This document shows positions 18,649 to 29,269 of a stretch of DNA of 29,357 bases, piece after piece (the stretch's first letter is position 1; each line of letters begins with the position of its first letter). The stretch is from Nymphaea colorata (taxonomy: Eukaryota > Streptophyta > Magnoliopsida > Nymphaeales > Nymphaeaceae), in assembly GCF_008831285.2 (NCBI RefSeq), contig NW_022204807.1, forward strand, positions 1 to 29,357. Reading direction: 5' to 3'. The notes under the pieces are model-generated. The model was given only the letters and a program-made list of their open reading frames with translations, was not told where the DNA came from and ran no database searches. Both the position numbers and the translations under genes were made by a program.

Positions 18649-20715
18649 ATGGACCCACAAGTACAGCCATCGGAAAACGAAATGAAATTCTAGCTTCCCG
18701 ACTAGTTCTTCGTCCCGGAAGGATGCGGAATCTTCAAGATCAAGGAGACCACCCTGCAGAAAATGCCCATCCCAGCCAGGACCCTCCTATACCCCGACCT
18801 CACCAGCACAGTCGGAGACCTCGTCGGCATCTTCCTGGAATAATACAGCATCGGCCCCAACCACTTCGGCGCAGGGTTCAAGGTGAGGTTCGGATGGAGC
18901 GGCGTGGGCGGCCTCCCCGAGCATCTGCAGATCTTCGAGCTCAAGAGCAAATTGAATAACATGCGCATCAAAGTGCTGGAATTCACGCCCTTCCTGGTCT
19001 ACGAGGACAGCGGAAGGAGGGGAGATTTCAGGAACGAGTGCAATCCCATCGAAGAGTTCAACTATAAGAAACACTAACTGTACCGCTTCTTCTAGTCAAA
19101 AGACAACCTGATTTAAGTCTGCGTCGATTCCCACAGTTCTACCATGTCTATTACTTCGAATGATTGCCTGCAATACCCTCCAGCAGGAAATCGGCAGACT
19201 AGTCAAGAATAAAATCAAATAGATCGGAAAAGACCTCTCAGGCATGACCTTCAAAGCCATCTGCAAGGGCTGCGGACAACCCGCAGACATCAAACAGAAG
19301 ATTTGCCTGCTCTTCCAATCCCACTTCGGAGTGGAGATCAGATTCGACCAACTGGACCAGTCATCCAGAAAAAGTATCTAACCAATGTGGTAATATAGAT
19401 CGTATAGGGAGCCAACAAAGTAATCCGGGCCATTCCCTATGAAGACATCGCAAAGAAGAAGGTCAAGACAGTTTTATAGGAATGCGAGTGCAGAACGCTG
19501 CCAAGCTCGGCCTCAGGATCCAAGGGACCGCCCTGAAGCCGGTGGATTTCCTTTCCAAAGTATAGTCCCACGTGGGAGTAATGGTGGAGGGAACCGTGCA
19601 GGCCTTCATCATATAATAAAGCTAGCTCTTCTACAGCATCGCCTCCCTCTTCAGGAAGAGCGCCTTCGACCTCAACGACGTCGCGCCACCTTCGACGAAA
19701 ACATCAGATAGTCAAAACGGAAATTAGTCTCACGGATCATACAGAGCAGGGATGAACGCCTCAACCATATCCCACAACAACATAAAGATAAAGATTTCCT
19801 GGATCCGCTACTAGGATACACGAGCCAGATCTACTATCGGGAACTTAATTCGTGCCTTAGGGATACGGACTTCGGAGAGGTTGCTGAGGAAGATTACAAG
19901 AAAATAGAATATAAGTTTTCATTTGCAATTGTGCGGAGCCTGATGAGATTGCCGATCTACGGAGGGACGAGCTACCGCGGGGTGAGTTTCAAGGACAAGC
20001 GGGCCGAGGTGGGCAACGTGGTCTGTTTCAAATCGTTCACTTCTTCATCGATTTCGGACGCCGCCGCATCCAAGTTCGGAAAGGCCACCTTCTACACCAT
20101 CCACTCGCTGACCGGCAGGAACATCAGCCAGTATTCTATCTTCCCGACCGAGGCAGAAGTCCTCTTCATGCCCTACACCTACTTCGAAGTCACCAAAGTG
20201 GAAACCGATAGCACCACCGGATGGATCAAAGTCACCCTCCACGAGATTCCAATCCCCAGACAAAGCGGAAACACCAATCTGCTCTTTTGGGTCGACGATA
20301 ACCCCCGCGATGGCAGCTAGATCTATAGAAAACTCTACATGAAATACCCTCGGCTGACAACCTAGATCATACAGCTCATCTCCAACAGCCACCTTGAGAT
20401 TTGGTTCAAAAAATTCGGCCACTACGCAAAGACAAAGGCAAAGACCACCCTCATCACCGACCTGAAGAGAGGAGACAAATTAGACGATGGGATATAGACA
20501 ATAAGACTGATGCGGAACTACTTGAACAACAACGATCTGGAATCTTCGTCTTCGTCTACAACATATAACCAGCCAAGGACTTGCTGCTGAGCAGGGGGTA
20601 CATGCTCTGCCCGACCCTATCGATCGGCAAGACCACGGGCGAAGTGATGAAATTCATCACTGAGAAAGCAGTGGAGAAGAGCGAACTTGAAGGAGATACC
20701 TGCCAACTCATCTGA
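18649..20715 (+). CDS. arginine-type mono-ADP-ribosyltransferase with novel N-terminus
   Basis: Transfers ADP-ribose from NAD+ to a protein target. The C-terminal domain carries the R-S-E triad of the ART/ARTC fold in order: YRG at about 19972-19980, FTSSS at about 20037-20051, and TEAEV with the ExE glutamates at about 20147-20161, followed by FEVTKV. ATG 18649 gives MDPQVQPSENEM. The N-terminal domain (FFVPEGCGIFKIKETTL; IGPNHFGAGFKVRFGWSG) is not recognised. The middle has a cysteine pair (CKGCGQPADIKQKICLLF) and helical sequence before the ART domain. It ends at TGA 20713-20715 after YMLCPTLSIGKTTGEVM. At least five frame breaks lie near 19139, 19160, 19360-19490, 19670 and 20540. TAG and TAA read as Gln. 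Tail-to-tail with the myotubularin gene, 43 bp apart. Confidence 0.8.
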
Positions 20716-20758
20716 TAGATATGCAGTTCTTTATCTTCCCATCTTTACACAAAAATCA

Positions 20759-22554
20759 TCACTACAATGCCTTCAGCTCCTTCAGAATCTCCCGACGCTA
20801 GACCAGTATCTTGTGCTGCTCGCTCAGCTCCTTCCGCAACTCGTCAGTCTTCCTCTTGTTGCGGAAATGTTAGCAATAGATTTGCTGGTACCTGTGGAAG
20901 ATGTGGTAGTCCGAATTTTTCTATTTCAGCCGCTTGAAGAAAAATCCATTCCAAATACGGAGAGATTTGGAAGAGGGGAATTGCTTCAACTCGTATATAT
21001 CGCATTCCTTGAAATCCACGTAGAAGGGATTGAGGTACAGATAGGCAGTGCGCGGGTCAGAGGTCCGACGCGATAGCTACGCCCACACCGATTCGCACCT
21101 TCTCACGCATTCACGCTCCTCCTCTTTGATCGACCTGCTCGCCAGCAGGAAGTTGCCGAAGCGGTTGGAGTACACGCTCTCAGCCAAAAACACCAGCAGG
21201 TTTTGGTTGAACTCGAAGGACAGCGGATAGATGCAGGTCAGCTGGAAACAGCGTCCAAGAACTGGATTATCGCTGCGCCGCGGTCAGAATCGTCCTTCTT
21301 GCCGCCTCTCGCGTGGCCCCACTGCAGCAACTCCCTCTATACGAGCGCTCCAAAACCGGGCAGGTCCTATTCTCGGGGAAAAGCAGCACCTGCGCCAAGG
21401 CTGTCAGCTGCGCCCCCCTGATATCGGAATCGGCCAGTATGCCCACCATTGCCGCCTGCTCGCTGGTCACCCTGGCGACGAGCGCAGAGGCCTCCTGGAG
21501 GAGGGTGGCGATCTGGTCCAGCCAACGAGTCTGGTTGAAGTTGGCCAGCCACTTCAGGCTCTAGTGGTTGTGGAAGGCGATGCGGTAGAGACTGCTGAAG
21601 GCCTACCGGATCAAAGGCAGTCCCTACAGCTATACCATCCTGCAGGCGAGACTCTTGCTGGATCCGATACCCTTGTTCTTGATCTCCAGGGTAAAGCATC
21701 GCGAGCTTGGCAATCTGGACTTGCCTACCCACTCATCCTCCATCGGATCTGCCCTTCCCGGACCGGTCCTATACACCGCCACTTCCTCTTTCGCGGTTTT
21801 GTATGCGAAGGAGAAGACGACCAGTCGTTATTCTGGGTTGTTGCGGGATAGGTAGTTAGCGGCACCATCTACATCACTCATATCTTACGAATCTTCGGGA
21901 TAGTTGGGCAATCGCTTCCACCCTTAGTTCTAAAACTAGTAGCAATCCTTTCCGGTGGGCCATCCCCTCAGCGGCGGGCACAGATTCTCCTTATTGGCGA
22001 TGGCTCCCCACTCGATGGCCAACCTCCACGAGGTCTTGATGAGCTAGTTGATGATCTGGTGCGCCCTGAGCGCGAATCGAACCTGCCCTCGCCGCACCTC
22101 AACTTGAAGCTGCAGCCGTACTTCACGAAGACCTAGAGAGTGGTCACGCGGTCGTCCAAATTGCGGTCGCACCTCGCCAGGTACCCGATCGGCAGCTAGA
22201 GCAGAGGCTATTACTCGAGCTTGCCCGATAGGTAGAAAGACAAACGCTGACTCGTCACCCTCAACTTACCCTATGCCTAGAGCTTTCTTCCCACCAGCAT
22301 CACCAACAGTACGTTGCTATCCTCAATGCAAACAGTTTAAGCAAGGTGGCTATCGGTTCGATGGCGTTTTTATTGGGCGATACTTCTTTCACTTTTTCCG
22401 GAGATACAACTTCCTCTTCCTCTTCAACGTCCTCCTCTGCGCGTCCCTCCCCCTCGGCCTCCTTGGGCAGGACAGCGATGGTGGCTGCAGTCTCGTTCTT
22501 TTCGTTCTCGTCGGCGACCCACTCCTCACTCGGCTCCATATATCGATTATGCAT
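20759..22554 (-). CDS. myotubularin-related protein, probably catalytically dead
   Basis: Myotubularins remove the 3-phosphate of PI3P and PI(3,5)P2; many members are inactive scaffolds. ATG 22554-22552 begins MHNRYMEPSEEW and an acidic leader (AEEDVEEEEEV). A PH-GRAM-like domain follows (GKLRVTSQRLSFYL; LPIGYLARCDRNLDDR). The phosphatase-like domain includes AHQIINQLIKTSWRL, WLDQIATLLQEASAL, LLFPENRT, a WGHARGG stretch with IIQFLDA, and FQLTCIYPLSFEFNQNLLVF, which matches the conserved myotubularin end. Where active members have HCSDGWDRTSQL, this protein has ILADSDIRGAQL (about 21415-21450): the catalytic Cys is Leu. A C-terminal coiled coil (DELRKELSEQHKIL) ends at TGA 20761-20759, typical for dimerisation. 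Frame breaks lie near 22330, 22075 and 21240-21290. About 598 aa. Confidence 0.82.
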
Positions 22555-22595
22555 ATCATCAAAGTAATCCCATCATCATCATGGCAGGTAAAACA

Positions 22596-23172
22596 TCAGT
22601 CGCGTTTCGCAGCGGCGCTGGGGAGGAGAATCGCCCGCGCAGTCCGAAAGGGAAAAGCCATCACCGCCCACACCAGAGCCATGAACCACCAGAAAAGCCC
22701 AGAAAGCGACCATTTCGCCCGCTCCGCCTCCTCCACGCGCCGCGCCTCCTGCCGCAATTGCTAGATCTCTCCAGGGCCTTCATTATCTCCCTCTCCTGGG
22801 AATCAAGGTAAAACCCTCGCTTGAGGTAATGCTCGGCGGAGTCGAACTGCCTGAGCTCCAGGTACGCCCTGCCGATGCGGTAGACCACCTTCACGTTGTT
22901 GGGTTCGATGTCGAGCACGAAGCGGCACTGCTCGATGCAGTCGCGATAGCGAGCCAGCTTCAAGTAGCAGAGGGAGAGGTTTTTGCGGGAGGCCACTGGA
23001 GCTCGCGGATCGCCCGCTACATCTATGATTAGGAAGTAATGTGAGATGCCTAGTGCTAGAACCTGCAGAGGATGTCCCGCAGGTAGACCGACCCCTATGT
23101 AAACCTTCCCTGTTTGATATGTTCGTTCGCGAGTGTTTTGAGTGCGTAGAGCTGGTCGACGCCCTTCGACAT
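22596..23172 (-). CDS. TPR protein with C-terminal membrane anchor
   Basis: ATG 23172-23170 gives MSKGVDQLYALKTLANEHIKQGRF and a first TPR-like helix pair. A second and third TPR follow: SLCYLKLARYRDCIEQCRFV with LDIEPNNVKVVYRIGRAYLE, then FDSAEHYLKRGFYLDSQ. An EIQQLRQEARRVEEAE helix (TAG as Gln) leads into one hydrophobic span, LSGLFWWFMALVWAVMAFPF, and a short basic tail AAAKRD at TGA 22598-22596. This resembles the TPR-plus-tail-anchor layout of FKBP8-like or TOM-type co-chaperones, without an FKBP domain. Two missing bases (near 22990 and 22765) give exactly 193 codons. It sits 42 bp upstream of the myotubularin gene in the same orientation. Confidence 0.75.
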
Positions 23173-23453
23173 GACAACAGTCGGTTGATTATAGGAAACA
23201 GCTAAATAACATCAGCAATATATCAGCAGCAAGGATTCATTCGCACGCACGATCGAACGCCGGATTCGACGGCCCACCAGGAACTACGACACAGCCTCGA
23301 ATAAACCGCCGCAGGACCATCCCCTACGGGCTTGGATAGGGGGAGCTTACTGGGCGAGGGGATGGAAGACAAGGATCGGTCATTGTGCTTGCTTGAATCG
23401 GGATTTCAGTATTGACTCCAACGTCATTAGCTACTTCCTGCTGTCGGCTTCCC

Positions 23454-24630
23454 TCAAGGATTATTCGGTTTCTTTGTTTCCTGGATGCGCGTGGTGGAGT
23501 GCTTGTGCTTGTCCTCTTCCTCCTCCTGCAGGAAAATCAGCTTGTTGTGCCTGTGCTCGAGGTGGTCGAAGGATTTGGTGCTCCACTCGCTGCTGAGACA
23601 TTGGTGCGCGGGTTCTAGAGGAGGGAGGGCGTGTGGCAGAGCTGTATCTCCTCCAGCTAGAAGTGGGAGCGCGGAGATTAGAGCGATTTGCTGCTGTCCC
23701 GCAGCAGCACCGCTTTCTCGAAGTGCGGAACAGAGGTAACGGGAACATGACTGTAGTCGACGGCGTGGAGAATGTCGATTGGACTTCGCTAGGTCTACTA
23801 GACCAGCTACTACATTATCTGCGTGGGAAGATGCAGGCTCAACCGCGATTAGTTTTGCCTATGGTTAATCTATTTCCTGAGCCTGTCGTTTTCGGCCATC
23901 AACTTAGTGACTGTCTGTTGCAGCACTTCCACTTCATTCTCATGTTAACTTCTCTTCGATCCTCAAGAAGTCCTGACTTCGGTTCGGTTGCAGGGTATGC
24001 TGATGCAAAAAGGGCAAATTTTTATTGATTTCCTGCTTGCAGTGCTAAACTTATAGAACTGGAGCTCTCCTCTAATCCGCTCCACCTCTCTCTCCAGCTC
24101 CTCTATCTGCCTATCCTTTTCCAACTGCTCCTCATCCCCATCGTCCATTCCGTCCTGGAGTGCAGTAATGCTTTACAACTAAAGTTCAGCTGCTTGCAGG
24201 TGTTCTCTAAAGTACTCTACATCGGTCTATATGAGAGTTTGCGTACTTCGATGTGTCTGTTCCTGCTATTCAGGCAATCGTTCTGTTCCCTGAGTCCCTA
24301 AATCTCATGCTAATAGCGTTCTAGCAGTTGAATGTGCTGGGCCTGTTGGTCGCGGATGCACTCGACCATCCTGACAGCCAACTGCGAAAGCGTCATAACG
24401 CAGGCGCTCCTCTCTTTCAACTGGAAATCAATTTAACGGAGCAAATCCAGAGGAAAAGAACCACTGCTCGAATCACCCACCGCTATGATGGCCTGAATGT
24501 CACCCTGCAGGTAGTCGGCACTGTGCTGGTCCTGCTGGGCGAGCGCCAGCAACTCCTGACGCAGCGTCTCGAGAGATTATGGATTATTGAAGAGAAACTC
24601 CTCCTACGGGGAGAGTGAGTTGGAAATCAT
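23454..24630 (-). CDS. coiled-coil protein, about 390 aa
   Basis: ATG 24630-24628 gives MISNSLSPQEEF with TAG as Gln. The N-terminal third is Gln-rich and helical (LETLRQELLALAQQDQHS; FPLDLLRQIDFQLKER). A long coiled coil follows (HIQLLERYQHEIQGLREQND; EEQLEKDRQIEELEREVERI), interrupted by frame breaks near 24215 and 23950-24020, then VLQQTVTKLMAENDRLRKQI. The C-terminal part has HFEKAVLLRDSSKSL, Pro/Ser-rich sequence and, after another break near 23610, HLEHRHNKLIFLQEEEEDK, ending KKPNNP at TGA 23456-23454. TAG is common and TAA occurs. A structural or cytoskeletal role is likely from architecture alone; no family is assigned. Confidence 0.65.
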
Positions 24631-24852
24631 ATTATTATCAGGGAGCTGAAGAAAAGTTCAAAATGCCCATCCCATAACACACATAACATACGCAACTTAC
24701 CACCCCCAGCAATATCAAAAGCAAACAAGCATGAATTGATCACATTTATCACGATGACTATGATAGGTTTTGCCTGTAGTTTCTCCCGGCTTCCGTGTCT
24801 TTACTGTATGGCTGGTGAGGAGGCCGCCTTTCTATGCAGCGATGTTGTATCA

Positions 24853-26056
24853 TCAGTATTGGGCACAGCTTGATGATGTCTGACCCTTGTCGAGTAGATG
24901 GAAGTCTCTCCGTCGGAGGATCGGTTTGGCCAGCTTCACCTCAGACACCCCTCGATGTCTGCAGTGCTTGGATAGGAACTTTTTGGCGTTTAGAGAACCC
25001 CGTGATGACCGTTGTGACCGCCGAGGCCACTTCCTGCTCGTTGTTGGTATCAGAGATGACGGGAATGGCGCTCGCGTCGAAAAAGAGACAGTCTCTGCGG
25101 TTTGGAGGCACGAGGGACGATTTAAATTATCCTTCCTGCTTGTTGTAATGCAAGATTACTTCTCCTAACCGATACCTTCACCTCCTTATCCTGCGTAGTA
25201 GTGAGCTCTTGACGCTGTTAATGATCTTGTCGTCCACAGAGTAGAAAGTGTACTCCTTGACGACTTCGGGGCAGGATTGCTGGGCAATGGCGTGCAGCAT
25301 CCCCATTTTAAGTGGAAATCAGAGCATTGGGAGTGGGGGGGGGTCGTATCTTGCAAATTGCGTGAGTCTGACGACTCCTCAGGAAGGGCCTGGTTGTTCA
25401 GGACCAGCTAAAGTACTGTTGACGTCTTGAAAGAAACTCTCATCTGCAGATCCTTACTACTCACGGTGATGCTTGCACCAGTCAGCTGATCATTGAAGGA
25501 ATACACCGCATACTCTCATCAGTCTCATACAAAGCCCTTCCTTGGGTTCTTCAGGTTTGATATCCTAACCGGAGTATAGATGGCAAGGGAGAGAGGTATT
25601 GAAAGTTCTGGTCCTTAGCTGTGATCCGCTGGTTTCATAGTATGAGTCTTGGTTGCCAATTTGGACGAGATGATGCCTGTTTACGACGACCTCGAAGCGA
25701 CTGCGGGTGAAGTAGAGAGCCACTGCAGTGATAGTGACTGCAACCATAGCCAGGATTACCAGGATGCCGATCACCATCATCTTCTTCGTGAGTTTGAAAT
25801 TCTCCTCAATCATCTTCGTATCCCTGTTGGCGTCCTCCCTGGCTTCAGGATTGCCCTAGGCTTAGCCGGCATGGGCTGGCGGTTTGGCAGGCGTGGAGGT
25901 CTGTGCGCCGTCATTGGCGTTTTATTCGATGGGGTGGAGGTGGTCAGGATCGTGGACAACTTCTTCAAAAGTATTCTGAACCCTATTATTGTGGAAATGG
26001 TTTTGGGAGATCTGTTCGTTGATGTGGTTGGAGGAGGCCTGCTCTACTATGCTCAT
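24853..26056 (-). CDS. single-pass membrane protein with Gln/Asn-rich cytosolic head
   Basis: ATG 26056-26054 gives MSIVEQASSNHINEQ. About 90 residues of polar, Asn/Gln/Pro-rich sequence with in-frame TAA and TAG precede one transmembrane span (MMVIGILVILAMVAVTITAV, with flanking LTKK and FTRSR basic residues giving an inside-to-outside orientation). The outer part holds beta-like sequence (ASITVSSKDLQMRVSFKTS; HAIAQQSCPEVVKEY; CLFFDASAIPVISDTNNEQE), broken by frame changes near 25525, 25300, 25200 and 25080. The C-terminal frame ends at TGA 24855-24853. A neighbouring frame could extend it about 100 bp further, so the 3' end is uncertain. Probably a surface or endomembrane protein; no family recognised. 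Confidence 0.6.
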
Positions 26057-26512
26057 TTTTAAATTATAACTGCGAAAGGACGCAGGGATTTGATTAATTG
26101 ATTATTATCTGTACATATTTACTAACTAGACTTATTATAATTCAGTCTTTGGAGATATGAAATGGGGAGAAGAGGGACGGTCTGTGGAGGTGAGAGATGG
26201 GGAGTGGAGATGGGATGGAAAATGGAAGATGCTTGGAGGGATTCGTGAAGATAATCTTTGAAACGGTATGATAGGGATATTGGAATATATTAGTAGCTTT
26301 TTGTGCTAACCCATACCCCCATTTCAAGTTAACCTACATATTCTCTATCCATTTCCATTCCCCCTTCCCGCGCCAACATCCCCGCCTCCCCTCCCTCCCC
26401 CCTCTCCTCCCATCCCATTCAACCACTCCTGCGCTCTCCTTGCCCACCCTCGGCTTCCTTGCGATGCGTATGAGCTAGAAAGGTAATATTTTAATTTGGA
26501 ATATAATATTCG
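26057..26512. other. divergent promoter region with purine and pyrimidine tracts
   Basis: About 455 bp between a minus-strand and a plus-strand gene. The plus strand is strongly purine-rich at about 26153-26240 and strongly pyrimidine-rich at about 26350-26430 (C and T runs). No coding frame is convincing. The tracts give local strand asymmetry of a kind that can form unusual structures, but no known regulatory motif is identified. Confidence 0.5.
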
Positions 26513-28144
26513 ATGGGAAACCTGACTAATGGAAAAGGGGGGGATCACGGTCGCACCTATTACGAGTACCAGCTGTCGCTGTTCCGGTGGCGGGCAGATC
26601 CCAATCACAATGCCTACCTCCCGCGCGTACACTTCGCACCCAGATCGCAATAGCTGCAACGACAACGCTTCTCACACGTCGTCGAACAACAATTCAACAA
26701 CATCTATTTGTGGACGTGGACGCTCTAAAGCCATCGGGGGCGCTGCGAGGGAGAAGTAATAGTTTTTTAGCATTTCGCAGCCAGGTTGTCCGACCTGGAG
26801 GGCGCACTATAGGCGGGCGAGTGCATCTACGCCCTCGTAGGACTCATGGAGGGCTACGAACGCATCCTCGCCAAACTGGGAAGGACCCACATCGAGCTAG
26901 ACTTCTGTTTTGTCACCATGGAGGGGAAGTGAGGGCGTGGCTCAGCGACAACCCCGCCAGCAACGACCTCCCCGGAGAAATCCAGTCCGAACTCGGCCGG
27001 GAACTGCAGAAATTGCACGTCTTTAGCAGCGAAGCAGGAGTGATTAAACGCTTACTGGACCTCAATAAGCGCTCAGCAACTGCAACAGTCGGGACTACGC
27101 GATTCTCGGAAGAAGTGAAGAGATTCGTGAGGACCAACATGCTCCAGAACTGCAATTTCGGCTCAGTGCGGAGATTCATCAACCGATACCTCTTCCTGCG
27201 CGGGCTCACCCTGCCGTACAGTCTGGCGAGGGCGCTGCAGAGGAGCAAGGTGGTCCGTTTCTAGAGCCTGGCCTCTGAGGAGGAGGAGCTGCGGCAGGAG
27301 ATGTCGAACCTCGCAACGAGGGGGCAGTTGTCGACGGAGCGCAGTTGTAATATTTGCAACCGCCGCAGTAGCAGGAGCTTAGGAAGTGCAACTCTCCACC
27401 ATCAAACCCGAAACGCCACAGATCAACGTCGAGTCCAAGATGATCGTGGTCGACCCCTCCTGCAGGACGCCCAAGACAGAGAACAAGTACAACCCCTCGA
27501 AAGCACCTTCATCAACTCGCAACTGCTGCTCTCCGGGAGAAGGGGAAGGAGAATCTCAGGAAGGGCAGAGCTTCCATAAGAGCAGGAACGAGCTTGAACG
27601 GCAGAGAGAAAGAGGCCACGAGGCGAGGTTCTCGCAGACGCATCCCACCTTCCTCAAGAAGTAAAAAAGAGATGGCAATACCACCAGCGCCAAGATCTCA
27701 GTCAAATTCCACAGTCGCCAGCCCAGTCTCGACCAGTAGTCAAATTCCATGTTCATTTCCCCAGCCACCGAAAAGGTAGATTTCGGCGTCCACTACTCCT
27801 ACACTCCTCTCTGCAGCAACGGCTCTCTAAAGCAAAAATAGCACAAAGCGACGGGAAGGACGCGACGAGGCATTTTCCAACATCCCCACCACGGGTAGAA
27901 ATCGACCTCCCAACTGCTCGGACGGCAGGTCAGCGGACTGGTCTCCAACCGGGATCTCTCCATCTGCGAGAGCTTGGGCACTTTTCAATCGATAGACAAC
28001 AGCAAGGATTCGGGGTACATGGGAGTGCTGACCAAGATGGGACGCACCGCCAAAATGGTCAACCTGCCCACGGCAAACGACTCGCCACCTTCTTCTGGAA
28101 CGAGTCACAGCCCCATCTCACGCAGTGACTACGAATTACTCTGA
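26513..28144 (+). CDS. orphan protein, about 543 aa
   Basis: ATG 26513 gives MGNLTNGKGGDHGRTYYEYQ. The N-terminal domain reads well (LSLFRWRADPNHNAYLP; FNNIYLWTWTL; ECIYALVGLMEGYERIL) with TAG as Gln. A missing G near 26931 links it to VRAWLSDNPASNDLPGEIQ, a helical region (FSEEVKRFVRTNMLQ; FGSVRRFINRYLFLRGLTL) and an EEEELRQEMSNL coiled coil. After an extra base near 27362 the frame continues for about 260 codons of low-complexity Ser/Thr/Pro/Arg-rich sequence to TGA 28142-28144. Total length is exactly 544 codons with one missing and one extra base. No family recognised; the pattern of a folded N-terminus and a long disordered tail suggests a regulatory or scaffold protein. Confidence 0.62.
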
Positions 28145-28322
28145 TCTTTGCTTACTTTTTTATTGTATATCTAGGAGGGAAGCATCCGCATCCATAGTCC
28201 CATCCGTGTGGTCATATTCCATCGTTCCTAAGTGATAGATATTCTTGGGCTTGCATTCCTTCGTATGATGAATTCCTTCACGCCTGCATGAAGTTATAAT
28301 AACATCAAACCATATTCGGTAA

Positions 28323-29171
28323 ATGGGCGATTCGCTGAGCGCTTGCTGTACTCCTCCCGAGAACCTCTAGTTCGGTCGTGAGATAATCACGCAGGAGGGG
28401 ACTGACGGCTTCGACTCCCTCCTCAAAGGTCCCCCGCCCCTACGCAGACTTCTTCGGCAGGTTCCCCCGCATGAAGGAACTCTACTCCCGCAAGTGGAGC
28501 TACTGCCCCAAGATCAACCGCACCAAGATCACCGCCCGGCCAGAGGGCACCTTCATCGGTCACGTCGACCCGCCCACCGACCCCCACGAAGCCATCATCT
28601 TCTACAATTAGGGCTTCCTCTACGAGGGAGAGATACTCAACTGGAAAAGAGAAGGCCTCGGACGCATGATCTCCTCGGAAGGGGACTGCTACGAAGGGAA
28701 ATGGCACGAGAACGAACCCATGGCGAAGGAATCTACGAGGGAAGCAGCCCCAAGAGGAAATACACTGGCGTGTGGCAGAACGGCAGCCTGGAAGGACGGG
28801 GCAAGGCCACCTTCGAAGACGGCTCCCACTACGAGGGCGAATTCAAAGCAACATGCGCCACGGCCGAGGAACCATCAAATACGCCGACGGCTCGGTCTAC
28901 GAGGGGATTCAAGAACAACCAAATCGAGGGCTTCGGAACGCTGATCGGCATCAATCACAAGTACGAGGGGAGCTGGCGGAACGGCAAGATGGACGGAGCG
29001 GGCAAGAGCTCCTGGTTCAGCGAGGAGGACTAGCTGCTGGAGACCTACGAGGGAGAGTACGAGGGCGGTGTGAAGCACGGCAAGGGGGAATATCGGTGGA
29101 GCAATGGTCGAGTGTACAAGGGCGAGTGGAGCAATGGCGAGATAGTAAAACCGAAAAGCTAGAAAAAGTGA
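28323..29171 (+). CDS. MORN-repeat protein
   Basis: ATG 28323 gives MGDSLSACCTPPENLQF. A leader domain (YADFFGRFPRMKELYSRKW) precedes about seven MORN repeats. Recognisable units include FLYEGEILNWKREGLGRM, CYEGKWHENEPHGEGIY, YTGVWQNGSLEGRGKATF, NMRHGRGTIKYADGSVYEG, YEGSWRNGKMDGAGKSSW, YEGEYEGGVKHGKGEYRW and VYKGEWSNGE. MORN repeats form elongated beta sheets; in protists they occur in cytoskeletal and membrane-linked proteins and in lipid kinases, and no kinase domain is present here. It ends at TGA 29169-29171. Four frame changes (near 28440, 28720, 28848 and 28912; two missing, two extra bases) cancel out, leaving 283 codons. It is the last gene before the telomere. Confidence 0.85.
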
Positions 29172-29269
29172 TAGTTGTCATACTTAATATACAGGGATGC
29201 AAAATGTGAAGACATATTTGTGTAATCTTCGTCATCGTCCAATCGCATAGCATATCTTAATAACAAATA
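29172..29269. other. short subtelomeric spacer
   Basis: Only 98 bp lie between the last stop codon and the first telomere repeat. The sequence is AT-rich and should hold the 3' untranslated region and polyadenylation site of the MORN gene. No subtelomeric repeat is seen. Confidence 0.7.

Noticed and set aside
21231-21851. Plus-strand open frame of 206 codons
   Set aside because: It is antisense to the myotubularin gene, whose conserved motifs fix the coding strand.
22055-22100. A TTCGATTC-like motif on the minus strand suggesting a tRNA T-loop
   Set aside because: The flanking bases do not form a 5-bp stem and the site lies inside the myotubularin coding region.
26587-27264. Plus-strand frame of 225 codons taken as one gene
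   Set aside because: Its first part is in the wrong frame for the better-reading MGNLTNG protein; only the part after about 26931 is real coding sequence of the 26513-28144 gene.
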